The translations under genes were made by a program, and so were the position numbers. A DNA stretch of 64,000 nt from the NCBI GenBank assembly GCA_019638085.1, contig JAHBUL010000003.1, positions 62,001-126,000 of the forward strand, written 5' to 3'. The notes beneath the pieces are model-generated. The model was not told where the DNA came from and ran no database searches. It worked only from the letters and a program-made list of their open reading frames with translations. The DNA comes from Flavobacteriales bacterium. GTDB taxonomy: Bacteria; Bacteroidota; Bacteroidia; Flavobacteriales_F; PHOS-HE28. Numbering within the stretch: the first letter of the stretch is position 1; each line of letters opens with the position of its first letter. Below, one piece after another: positions 8,383 through 16,290 of this stretch.

Positions 8383-9186
8383 TCACGCGTGGCGCAGCAC
8401 CAACAGCGGGAGCTTGGTGTGCAGGGCCATCTGCCGGGTGCTGCTCTTGTGGAAGAGGCCGCCAAGGAAGCTGCGCTTGCGCTGTACCATGGCCACCAGT
8501 TGGATGCGGCCACCGGCCGCCAATTCGTTCATGGTATCCACCACATTGGCGCCATGCGCGGTGATGAAGCTGTGCTTGATGCCCTTCAGCGCCTTGCTCA
8601 CCGCGGCGCGGTCCACGCCCTTCCTGGCGCCCACTGCATTGGTGCGCACATGCGCCACCACCACCTCGGCACCGCAGCGGCGCACCAGGTCGAGCAAGGG
8701 CAGGAAGGTGTCGGCATCGATGGCCTCGTTGTCCATGGTCAGCAGGATGCGCCGGATGGCTTCCGGCTCCCAATGCGCCGGCACGGTGATCACCGGCAGC
8801 TGCGTCTTTTTCACGATGGTGGACGTGTTGCTGCCGAACCGCCGCTTGCTGCTCTTGCCCTGCGTACCCATCACGATCAGGTCGGCACCCTTGCGCTCCG
8901 CGATGTGGTTGAGCGCTTGGGGCAACGGAGCATAGGTGGACACCTTCGCCACGTACACATGGTCCGGGCGTTTCCGCAAACGGCGCTCCTCTTGGCGCAG
9001 GCCGTTCAGCGATTGCTGCTCCATCATGCGGGTGAGGTCAGGCAGCAGGGGATCGGCGGAAGCGCGTATGGGCGTGCTGTTCACCAGGAAGTAGCGCACA
9101 TCGCGGGTGCCGTAAAGGTCCAAGGCGAATTGGGCGGCCTTGCGCGCGGTATCACTGAAGTCGGTGGGGAGGAGGATATGGGTCAT
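8383..9186 (-). CDS. Universal stress protein, two UspA domains
   Basis: A 267-residue protein starting MTHILLPTDFSDTARKAAQF. The first UspA domain (residues 1-140) keeps the ATP-binding signature GTQGKSSKRRFGSNTSTIV (GxxG-x9-G-S/T type) followed by LPVITVPAH. The second domain (about 145-267) begins RRILLTMDNEAI, ends LPLLVLRHA and lacks a clear ATP loop. Such tandem proteins are common in Bacteroidota and act in stress or redox adaptation. A second gene of this type lies at 20430-21236. Transcribed alone, away from repeat-rich flanks. Confidence 0.9.
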   Translation of the reverse strand: MTHILLPTDFSDTARKAAQFALDLYGTRDVRYFLVNSTPIRASADPLLPDLTRMMEQQSLNGLRQEERRLRKRPDHVYVAKVSTYAPLPQALNHIAERKGADLIVMGTQGKSSKRRFGSNTSTIVKKTQLPVITVPAHWEPEAIRRILLTMDNEAIDADTFLPLLDLVRRCGAEVVVAHVRTNAVGARKGVDRAAVSKALKGIKHSFITAHGANVVDTMNELAAGGRIQLVAMVQRKRSFLGGLFHKSSTRQMALHTKLPLLVLRHA

Positions 9187-9270
9187 GAGCGATCGCTAAG
9201 GTTCCATAAAGGTGCGGAACACGGGGGATGCGGAGGTGACGATCCTCACTTCGCGCAGGGATCTCCGCCC

Positions 9271-9413
9271 CTGACGCCGACGCTCGGCTTGACGAATGAT
9301 CCCAAGGCAATGGCGAGTGCCTGATGCTCGACCCACCCCCGGCGCTCGGCTTTGTGAGTGATCCCACTGCTCTGCCGAGTGCCTGATGCTCGATCCGCCT
9401 TCGGCGGGCACCG
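9271..9413. repeat. Dispersed hairpin repeat, family A (copies 3 and 4 in tandem)
   Basis: Two adjacent copies. Copy 3 (9271-9338) has GACGCTCGGCTTGACGAATG and GCGAGTGCCTGATGCTCGA; copy 4 (9336-9413) has GGCGCTCGGCTTTGTGAGTG, GCCGAGTGCCTGATGCTCGA and CCTTCGGCGGGCACCG. Arms GCTCGGC and GCCGAGT pair. They fill the gap between the UspA gene and the T9SS gene at 9459. Confidence 0.8.
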
Positions 9414-9458
9414 CGAGGAGAAGGTTGATGATCGACTCCTCGTAAACACCCCCACAAC

Positions 9459-10259
9459 TCACTGCCGCGAGAAATGCGTAACGGACGTTCCGCCATTGGC
9501 GAATATGGCCCGTACGAGGTAACTGCCCGCGTGCTGCGGAGCGGCTATCGTGCGTACGCTGCCGCCGTACCGGGCGATCACCCTTCCGGTGGGGTCCAGC
9601 ACTTCAAGTTGGCGCAGGGCCTGTGTGCTCTCCACGTGGATCGTGCCGCCGTTGCCGGGGTTGGGGAAAAGGGTCACCGGTGTCGGGCGCTCCTGCTCCG
9701 CCACGGCCGTGGTGCCTTGGCAAAGGGGCAGTATCCGGTGTATCTGCAAGTGCAGCTCATCCGTTCCCGTCAGGTCGAACGAAAGGAGGATCCAGCCCAT
9801 CTCGCCTCCACGCCGGTAGGCGAGGTACAGGCTGTCGATCGCCCATGGCCCAACATCCAGCATACCGCCGAAGCTACCGAGCACGAGCTGGTCGGCGACC
9901 TGCCAGTCGAAATCGCCACTGCAGTCCAAGGCCTCTCCGAACGCATGGTACTTGGGCCGCTGCTGGAAGCCGGGGGCCATGTTCATGCACACTTCCATAT
10001 CATCATCCGTGAAAAGAAGCGAGGCCACATGGGGCGCATCCACCTCCGGGGCGCCGCGCATCAACGCGACCTGCGCGTCCCTGAAATCGTCACAATCCAG
10101 TTCGACGTCGGCGGTATCGCTGGCGAACTGCTGGCTCACGGAGAGGTTGATGTTCACGTCGTAGGCGATGCTGCCATCGGGCACTTCACCCGCGGTGAGC
10201 TGGGCGTACATCGGAGCACTGAACAGGAAGAGCAGAATGAGGGTGAGGGTTGTTCGCAT
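9459..10259 (-). CDS. Secreted protein with T9SS type A sorting domain
   Basis: A 266-residue protein with a signal peptide (MRTTLTLILLFLFSAPMYAQ) and a C-terminal T9SS type A sorting domain beginning PVTLFPNPGNGGTIHVE and containing LEVLDPTGRVIARYGG. The middle (about 60-190) is acidic and contains four Cys (ELDCDD, MEVCMNM, LDCSG, PLCQGT), probably in disulfides. By family knowledge it is exported by Sec, crosses the outer membrane by the T9SS, and is released or anchored at the cell surface. Function of the middle domain is unknown. Confidence 0.88.
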   Translation of the reverse strand: MRTTLTLILLFLFSAPMYAQLTAGEVPDGSIAYDVNINLSVSQQFASDTADVELDCDDFRDAQVALMRGAPEVDAPHVASLLFTDDDMEVCMNMAPGFQQRPKYHAFGEALDCSGDFDWQVADQLVLGSFGGMLDVGPWAIDSLYLAYRRGGEMGWILLSFDLTGTDELHLQIHRILPLCQGTTAVAEQERPTPVTLFPNPGNGGTIHVESTQALRQLEVLDPTGRVIARYGGSVRTIAAPQHAGSYLVRAIFANGGTSVTHFSRQ

Positions 10260-10325
10260 GGCAGGTGGTTTCAGGGGTGAATGGTACTACCTGCCATAAG
10301 GACGCAGTTCGGCGGGTGAACGCTG

Positions 10326-10501
10326 CCTCGTACTGACGCGAGCGTCCCGCTCGTGTCCCCTCATCCCAGACTATCGGGCTGTAAAGAGGAACCACGGATT
10401 CACCCGGATGGACACGGACCATGCTTCGCGATGGCACGTGATCGTGGTATTTATCCATGTGGCCCTCGTACTGACGTGAGCGTCCCGCTCGTGTCCCCTC
10501 A
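10326..10501. repeat. Two direct copies of hairpin repeat family C
   Basis: CTCGTACTGACGCGAGCGTC and its continuation CCGCTCGTGTCCCCTCA occur at 10326-10367 and again at 10464-10501, 138 bp apart. The core CGAGCGTCCCGCTCG forms a hairpin. The sequence between them (about 10384-10460) reads CCACGGATTCACCCGGATGG, partly similar to 8188-8205. No gene is seen in 10260-10561. Confidence 0.7.
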
Positions 10502-10561
10502 GCTCGCCAGGGATCGAGCCACCTACCTTTGGGACAGACCCGAGAAAAAACGAAGCACCCC

Positions 10562-10942
10562 ATGGAGAATTCCCCGAAGGCCGTAGTGGAGAAGATGTTC
10601 GCCGCATTCGGCAGCGGAGACCTGGACAAGTTCGCGGACACGGTTTCCGAGGACACGGTCTGGATCTATCACGGCACCCAGATCATTCCCCGATCGATCT
10701 TTGAGAAGAAGGAAGGCGCCCGCAACTTCCTGAGCAACATCCTCAAGCTCACCGAGATCATCAGCTTCGAGCCACTTCAGTACATCGTTGAAGGGAAGAT
10801 GGTGGTGGTGCTGGGCCGGGAACATCAGCGGATCAAGCGCTCCGGCCGGGAGCTGAAGCAGCAGTGGGTGCAGATCTACACCGTGGAGAACGGCCTGATC
10901 ACACGCATGGAGGAGTTCGCGAGCTCGGAGGAAGTATCCTGA
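10562..10942 (+). CDS. NTF2-like / SnoaL-like protein
   Basis: A 126-residue protein starting MENSPKAVVEKMFAAFGSGD. The opening helix with FAAFGSGDLDKFADTVSEDTVW and the final strands VQIYTVENGLITRMEEF are typical of the NTF2-like/SnoaL fold, a cone-shaped pocket used by ketosteroid isomerase-like enzymes and by many non-catalytic binding proteins. No catalytic pair can be assigned with confidence. An in-frame upstream codon at 10529 adds 11 residues without family resemblance. Confidence 0.8.
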   Translation: MENSPKAVVEKMFAAFGSGDLDKFADTVSEDTVWIYHGTQIIPRSIFEKKEGARNFLSNILKLTEIISFEPLQYIVEGKMVVVLGREHQRIKRSGRELKQQWVQIYTVENGLITRMEEFASSEEVS

Positions 10943-10943
10943 A

Positions 10944-11160
10944 CCCCGCATCGGCGCGAGACTTCCGCCACCAGGACTATGCACTCCCGAGAGCGGAGGT
11001 CTCGTGCCCGAGAACTCAACGAAGACCATGAGGGAGACTTCGTCTCCGCTCCGCATCGGCGTGAGACTTCCGCCTCCCGTACCATGCACTCCAGAGAGCG
11101 GAGGTCTCGTGCCCGGGAACTCATTGGCCACCATGAGGGAGACTTCGTCTCCGCTCTGCG
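10944..11160. repeat. Dispersed hairpin repeat, family B (two tandem copies)
   Basis: Two copies of a roughly 105-bp unit (10944-11056 and 11051-11160). Each has GCGAGACTTCCGCC on the left and GAGCGGAGGTCTCGTGCCC in the middle, which can pair as an imperfect 17-bp stem. Each ends with a small hairpin around GGGAGACTTCGTCTCC. Further copies lie at 11758-11920 and 13588-13697. The gap 10943-11289 holds no gene. Confidence 0.85.
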
Positions 11161-11289
11161 TACACGCCCTCCCGAATGTTCCTTCCGCGTCGCTGGCAAG
11201 ACGGCAGTTCGATCTGTTCTGAGAAGCGGTGATCAGCTCTTGCCGAATGTTGAACGACGCTATACTTTTAGGTTCCAAAACGAACCACC

Positions 11290-11757
11290 ATGGTCCTCTC
11301 CATCGCGCGCTTTTTCCAACTGATGTTGGGTGCTCTCGTCATCGGCACCATGTTCGCCGTATGGGCCGGTTACGACCCGCGCGGCTTTTCCTACACCACC
11401 TATGTGGAGCAGCACCAGAATTCCGTGCGCGGGCTCAACGTACTGGTGCCGGCATTGGCAGCCATCACCATTGTCCTCACCTTCTTCATCGCCTATTTAC
11501 AACGGGCTTGGCAGGGTCAAATGACCGTGTTGTTCGTGGCAGCGGCGTGCATGATCATCGCCGGCCTGGCCACACGCCTCGGGTGCCAACCCATCAATGC
11601 CATCATTGACAATTGGACCCCCGCCTCCGCCCCGACCAATTGGGAGGTCCTCCGCGCCGAATGGTGGCACTATCACTTGGTGCGCATGGTCAGTGGCACG
11701 ATAGGCTACGCCCTAGTGGTGTTCGCCGTGGTGCGGCCACAACAAGGAGCAGGGTAG
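11290..11757 (+). CDS. Four-helix membrane protein, DUF1772-like (paralogue 1)
   Basis: A 155-residue protein starting MVLSIARFFQLMLGALVIGT, with four predicted membrane helices (about 5-25, 52-72, 80-98 and 132-150). GYDPRGFSYTTYVEQHQNSVRGLN between helices 1 and 2 is shared with the paralogue at 21853-22353 (GADPRGFSYTTFVEQHQAAVRGLN). Layout resembles DUF1772/anthrone-oxygenase-like proteins. Enzyme activity is not established; the conserved His/Glu in YVEQHQ could be functional. Confidence 0.75.
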   Translation: MVLSIARFFQLMLGALVIGTMFAVWAGYDPRGFSYTTYVEQHQNSVRGLNVLVPALAAITIVLTFFIAYLQRAWQGQMTVLFVAAACMIIAGLATRLGCQPINAIIDNWTPASAPTNWEVLRAEWWHYHLVRMVSGTIGYALVVFAVVRPQQGAG

Positions 11758-11920
11758 CCCCGCTTGGGCGTGTGACTTCCGCCTCCGCTTGGGCGCGAGA
11801 CTTCCGCCACCGGTATTATGCACTCCAGAGGGCGGAGGTCTCGTGCCTGAGAATTCATCGGACACCGTGAGGGGGACTTCGTCCCCGCTCCGCATCGGCG
11901 CGAGCCTTCCGCCTCCGGGG
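11758..11920. repeat. Dispersed hairpin repeat, family B (copy 3 with partial flanks)
   Basis: Begins with a partial left arm (TGTGACTTCCGCCTCCGCTT), then a full copy with GCGCGAGACTTCCGCCACCG, GGCGGAGGTCTCGTGCC and the hairpin GGGGGACTTCGTCCCC, and ends with another partial left arm. The rest of the gap to 12135 shows no gene. Confidence 0.8.
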
Positions 11921-12135
11921 CTATGCCCGGCCATTCATCCACGAGCCCTTGAGGCCCTCGAAGGACGGCGGTTTCCAACACTTCATTCCAAGGGGCCCTC
12001 AAGAATGTGATCGATCATGGCCGGAGACCGCAATTGATGGGGCACACGGGAAACACCCGAGCGCCGGGGTGAGGCCTTTCATTCTTCTTCCCGAAATCCT
12101 ATCCTTGTCCCACTGATCCGATCAACCTGCTCCAC

Positions 12136-13551
12136 ATGTCCTACTTCCGCCTTGGCACCATCTCGCTGCTTATCCTCTTCGCTCCACTGCTCCAAGCCCA
12201 GGACCTGACACCCATAGGCAACGAGTTCCGGGTGAACCAAGTAACGGCCAATGAGCAATCGCTGGCCCATGTGGCGAGCGACACTGCGGGTAGCTATGTG
12301 ATCGTTTGGCGCAGCTGGAACCAAGGGAGCACCGGCGGAAGCATCTGGGCACGCCGCTACGGTGCGGACCACGTGGCGCTCACCCCGGAGTTCGTGGTGG
12401 CCACTGGGCTTGGTTCTTCGGACCGGCCGTATGTGTACCGTTGGAGCGAAGGGCGCTTCGTTATCGTTTGGTTGCAGGGCAGCCTGACCAAGATGCGCGT
12501 GCTGGCCGCCGACGACGGTTTGGGTGATGTGTACGACCTGTCCATCGGCGCCGACTTCAATATCGACATCCGCCACGATGAACTGCTGGTGGCCTACACT
12601 TCCAACCAGCACATCCGATTGCGCAAATGGGACCTCATCACCAATGAATGGATGGCTGCGCCAGAGCAGGCCAGCGAGGCACCCGCGGCCAACTACCAAC
12701 TTCCCCAGGTGCGCTGGACCAGCACGGGCGGCATCGTGGCCGTATACCGCGGAGGCTCTCCTTCCCCTCACCACATCTATCGCAAGACCTTCAACTCCGA
12801 TCTGCTCGCGCAAACACCCGAGGCCAGCGTGTACAGCGTCAATGGATCCTTGGGGGTGATCAACGTGTCCATCAATGCGCAGGACCAATTGCTGATCTAT
12901 GCGCGCTCCGGCGTGAACGGCACCGATGTGTTCGCGGGCCGCATACTGGATGCGGACGGCAACCAACTGGTGGCAAGTGTAGGCAGCATGAGCGCACCTT
13001 ATGCATACTACTACTCCGACTGCGAACTGTATGATGGTGGGGCCGTGGTGCTCACCAACAACTACAAGACCGGACTGAGCGATCCGCAGGACTACTGCGT
13101 GCGAGCGAACTACGGCCTGTACCTCGGTTCATCCTTTACGGGCTTCCAGATCGCCAGCACGACCAGCAGTGGGGTGCAGAAATTCCCGGCGGTGGCCAAA
13201 CTCCCCGAGGGCGGTTTCATCATGGTGTGGAATGGAAATGGCTTCCAAGGCGATGCGGACGGCGTGTATGCACGGGCCTTCTCAGCTACCGACTTCCCAA
13301 CGGCCATGACCGAGCGGAACGCAATGGCCGTGGAAGCCTGGCCGAACCCGTTCAGTGATCAGCTCTTCGTATCGGTGGATGCCAGCACACCACTGGAGGT
13401 GATCGATGCCACCGGCCGCGTGGTACACAGCCGTCGGCTGCTGCCGGGCACCACGGCATTGGGCCTGCCCGAGCTACGGCCCGGCGCTTACATCCTGCGC
13501 TGGCATGCCGCCGACGGCACGCCCTTGGTGGAGCGCGTGGTGAAGCACTGA
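12136..13551 (+). CDS. Secreted T9SS cargo protein, 471 aa
   Basis: The signal peptide MSYFRLGTISLLILFAPLLQ is followed by a beta-rich region of about 370 residues and a C-terminal T9SS type A sorting domain (AVEAWPNPFSDQLFVSVD, then LEVIDATGRVVHSRRL and LRPGAYILRWHAADG). The middle has repeated strand motifs with W and Y (VIVWRSWNQG, FVIVWLQG, FIMVWNGNGFQGDADGVYAR), suggesting a beta-propeller of the kind seen in surface proteins. No catalytic motif is recognised. Confidence 0.88.
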   Translation: MSYFRLGTISLLILFAPLLQAQDLTPIGNEFRVNQVTANEQSLAHVASDTAGSYVIVWRSWNQGSTGGSIWARRYGADHVALTPEFVVATGLGSSDRPYVYRWSEGRFVIVWLQGSLTKMRVLAADDGLGDVYDLSIGADFNIDIRHDELLVAYTSNQHIRLRKWDLITNEWMAAPEQASEAPAANYQLPQVRWTSTGGIVAVYRGGSPSPHHIYRKTFNSDLLAQTPEASVYSVNGSLGVINVSINAQDQLLIYARSGVNGTDVFAGRILDADGNQLVASVGSMSAPYAYYYSDCELYDGGAVVLTNNYKTGLSDPQDYCVRANYGLYLGSSFTGFQIASTTSSGVQKFPAVAKLPEGGFIMVWNGNGFQGDADGVYARAFSATDFPTAMTERNAMAVEAWPNPFSDQLFVSVDASTPLEVIDATGRVVHSRRLLPGTTALGLPELRPGAYILRWHAADGTPLVERVVKH

Positions 13552-13587
13552 TGCTGATTCGCCAGCGGGGCGATCACTGGATCCGCT

Positions 13588-13697
13588 CCGCAATGGCGCG
13601 CGACTTCCGCCTCCGGTACCATGCGCTCCAGAGAGCGGAGGTCTCGTGCACGTGAACTCATCGGACACCGTGAGGGGGACTTCGTCCCCGCTCCGCC
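13588..13697. repeat. Dispersed hairpin repeat, family B (copy 4)
   Basis: GCGCGCGACTTCCGCCTCCG, GAGCGGAGGTCTCGTGC and the terminal hairpin GGGGGACTTCGTCCCC, in the same orientation as copies 1-3. It lies between a T9SS gene and the MgtC-like gene. Confidence 0.85.
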
Positions 13698-13781
13698 ACG
13701 CTCGCTCCACCCATCCCGTCCCGCTTGCTATCGGACCTCGAAGCGCAGCGTACAACGCTCCCGGAGCGCGATATTTGCGGC

Positions 13782-15056
13782 ATGAGTGAAGAGTTGCTCG
13801 GATTGTTCCAACGGCTATTGATCGCCTTGGCCCTCGGCTTTCTCATCGGCATGGAACGTGAGCACGCCAAGCGCGCTCCGGACCAGGATGAGCCCTTCGC
13901 CGGGGTACGGAGCTATACCCTGATCGCCTTGTTCGGCTTTCTCTGCACCTACCTCGCTCAAACCCATGGCCCCTGGTTCCCGGTCGCGGGCCTGGGCGGC
14001 TTGGTAGCGCTATTGGTAGCGGCCTACGTCATGTCCTCCAAACAAGGCGAACTGGGCATGACCACCGAGCTCACCGCCATACTGGCTTGGGTCATCGGCG
14101 CCGTGGTGTTCCAAGGCGAAGTGCTCCTTGCCGTGATCGCCACGGTGGTGGTAACGGCGCTGCTCTCGTTGAAGGTGAAGTTGCACACCTTCATCGCGAA
14201 GCTGACCCCCGAGGATATCCGGGCCTTCATCCAGTTCGTGATCATCTCGGCGGTGATCCTGCCCTTCCTGCCGCGGGAGCCCATGGGCCCGAACGGGGTG
14301 TGGGACCTGCACGAGGTCTGGATCATGGTGATCCTGGTCACCGGCATCAGCCTCGGCGGTTATTTACTGAGCAAGGTCCTGGGCTCCTCCAAGGGCACGC
14401 TGGTCTCCGGCATCATCGGTGGCCTGGTATCGAGCACGGCCGTCACCTTGAGCCTGTCGCAGCGTTCCCGGAAACAGCCCGATGGACCGCACGTCATTTC
14501 CGCCGCCAGCATCATCGGTGCTACGGCGGTGCTGTATCCGCGCGTCTGGTTGATCATCTGGGTGATCCATCGGGAATTGGCCATGCGCATGCTCGTGCCC
14601 ATCATCCTGATCACGCTGGTCGCCTTCGGGATCACGTACCTTGTTTCCCGCAAAGGACGCCAAGGCACGAGTGCGGACATACCGAGCCGGAACCCGCTCA
14701 ACTTCAAGGTGGCCATCCAGTTCGCCGTATTGTACATGACCGTGCTTTGGTTGATGGACCTTGCGGCAGCGGGTGAAAGCGACAAGGGGCTCTACGCCAC
14801 CAGCCTGATCTTCGGTGCTACCAACATGGATGTGATCACGCTATCGGTGGCCCGCAGTGCTGAAAGCGTTGGGCTCATGACCGCTGCGATAGCGGTGCTG
14901 CTCGCCACGCTCTCCAACGCGGTGATGAAATTCCTGATCGTGGTGTTCTTCGGCCACAAGGCCATGCTCCGCTGGGTGGGTCTGGGCTTCGGCGTGGTTG
15001 CGGTAGCCACGGTGCTCTGCATTTTCGCGTTGTGGTGGATCGCTCCCGTTCCGTGA
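13782..15056 (+). CDS. MgtC/SapB N-terminal plus DUF4010 membrane protein
   Basis: A 424-residue membrane protein starting MSEELLGLFQRLLIALALGF. The N-terminal part (to about 140) is MgtC-like: LIGMEREHAKRAPDQDEPFAGVRSYTLIAL. The rest is a DUF4010-type block with about seven further helices and the loop GGLVSSTAVTLSLSQRSRK. MgtC proteins are tied to Mg-limitation and acid stress in other bacteria; the role of the DUF4010 fusion is unknown. The start at 13725 is inside repeat-flanking sequence and less likely. Confidence 0.85.
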   Translation: MSEELLGLFQRLLIALALGFLIGMEREHAKRAPDQDEPFAGVRSYTLIALFGFLCTYLAQTHGPWFPVAGLGGLVALLVAAYVMSSKQGELGMTTELTAILAWVIGAVVFQGEVLLAVIATVVVTALLSLKVKLHTFIAKLTPEDIRAFIQFVIISAVILPFLPREPMGPNGVWDLHEVWIMVILVTGISLGGYLLSKVLGSSKGTLVSGIIGGLVSSTAVTLSLSQRSRKQPDGPHVISAASIIGATAVLYPRVWLIIWVIHRELAMRMLVPIILITLVAFGITYLVSRKGRQGTSADIPSRNPLNFKVAIQFAVLYMTVLWLMDLAAAGESDKGLYATSLIFGATNMDVITLSVARSAESVGLMTAAIAVLLATLSNAVMKFLIVVFFGHKAMLRWVGLGFGVVAVATVLCIFALWWIAPVP

Positions 15057-15239
15057 AAGCCTCGAGCTTTCGGTGGGCCGGGCACACGGTGGGAACGAAC
15101 CCTTCACGGTTTCCTGCGAAGAGGGAACGGGTGGGAACTGCCCGAACTGGGCAAGCGAATCCCGAACGCGGACAAGGCCGGCAAGGGATCGCGCACTCTG
15201 CGCTGGATCCGATCACCAGGTCGCCTTTCTTGAACTTCA

Positions 15240-15605
15240 GTGAAGCGGATCATGTCCGAGACCAAGCATGGGGTGGATGTGGCCATGGAGGCCGTGGGGA
15301 TCTCGTCCACTTGGGACATCTGCCAGAAGATCGTCCGCTCCGGCGGGAACATCGCCAACATCGGTGTGCATGGGCAAAAGGTGGACCTGCAACTTCAGGA
15401 CATGTGGATCCGTGACATCACGATCTCCATGGGGCTGGTGAACACCAACACCACGTCGATGCTGCTCAAGACGGTGGAGTCCGGAAAGCTCGAGCCGAAG
15501 AAGCTGATCTCGCATCGTTTCAAGTTGAACGAGATCGAGAAGGCCTACACCGTGTTCGAGAACGCGGCCAAGGAGAAGTCCTTCAAGATGATCCTGTCCA
15601 ACTGA
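15240..15605 (+). pseudogene. C-terminal fragment of a zinc-type alcohol dehydrogenase
   Basis: Only the last 120 residues of a roughly 345-residue medium-chain dehydrogenase remain: GVDVAMEAVGISSTWDICQK, then VRSGGNIANIGVHGQKVDLQ and KLISHRFKLNEIEKAYTVFENA, ending in the family's usual SFKMILSN. The catalytic zinc ligands and the GxGxxG loop are absent. The frame is closed by TGA at 15231-15233. Just upstream, on the opposite strand (15239-15170), a short frame reads LKFKKGDLVIGSS, similar to the GD-V segment of the same family, so an inversion may have destroyed the gene. Confidence 0.7.
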
Positions 15606-15906
15606 TCATCCTCAACACGGTCCATGTGAAAGAGCGGTTCACCCGAATGGAGGGTGAGCCGCTCTTCTGCTTTGGTGGAAAGCAAGGGTTTCGCGCTGCA
15701 AACCAATGTTCCGGCCCTCGGTTCGTATGAGGCTGGAGTTCCAGAAGAACGGCTTCATGAACGCGTGCTCTTGTTGTGGTGTGTCCGCTCCGTTGACCTG
15801 CTCGGATCGGGACGAGGTACACACCGGCAGGTAGATCCACATGAACCGGACCGGAGCTGCGGTGTACCGCTGTTCAATCCACTTCACACCGACCTTTATC
15901 CCTCTG
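15606..15906. other. Intergenic region, nothing recognised
   Basis: About 300 nt between the dehydrogenase fragment and the small secreted protein. A weak dyad (AGAGCGGTTCACC and GGTGAGCCGCTCTTCTGCTTT, about 15630-15672) could form the terminator of the fragment's former transcript. No coding sequence is supported. Confidence 0.45.
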
Positions 15907-16260
15907 ATGAAATTCCGATCAACTGCCATCGCTTTGGTGCTCTGCTGCATGGGCCCTTCCGGCGTGCATGCCCAAGCGCCTTCCGTGCTCACCGGCCTCA
16001 ACTACAAGGGCACGTCGGAAGCCACCTTTCAGGAAGGTTGTGAAGGCTGTGGTAACCCGGGTCATGTCGAATTCAACGGTACGAACAGCGCGGAGTTCAC
16101 CCTGCCGGGGTCCGATATCATCGGCTCGTTGCACTACAGCAGGAAAGGCAACTTGCTCCGGATATCCGAGAGCGATCGGACCATGGAGCTGAACGGGGAT
16201 ACGCTCTTCTTCACGGCATACAACTACCGGCATGTTTACCTGCGGGTGCGGAAGGATTAG
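15907..16260 (+). CDS. Small secreted protein, 117 aa
   Basis: The signal peptide MKFRSTAIALVLCCMGPSGV ends in HAQ. The mature part of about 95 residues has a Cys pair (EGCEGCGNPG) and beta-strand segments ending in NYRHVYLRVRKD. I do not recognise the family. The next gene follows after 30 nt and is also secreted, so the two may be co-transcribed. The open frame starts at 15841, but the signal peptide fixes the start at 15907. Confidence 0.65.
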   Translation: MKFRSTAIALVLCCMGPSGVHAQAPSVLTGLNYKGTSEATFQEGCEGCGNPGHVEFNGTNSAEFTLPGSDIIGSLHYSRKGNLLRISESDRTMELNGDTLFFTAYNYRHVYLRVRKD

Positions 16261-16290
16261 CATGTACCTAGCCATCCACTGAACTTGACC

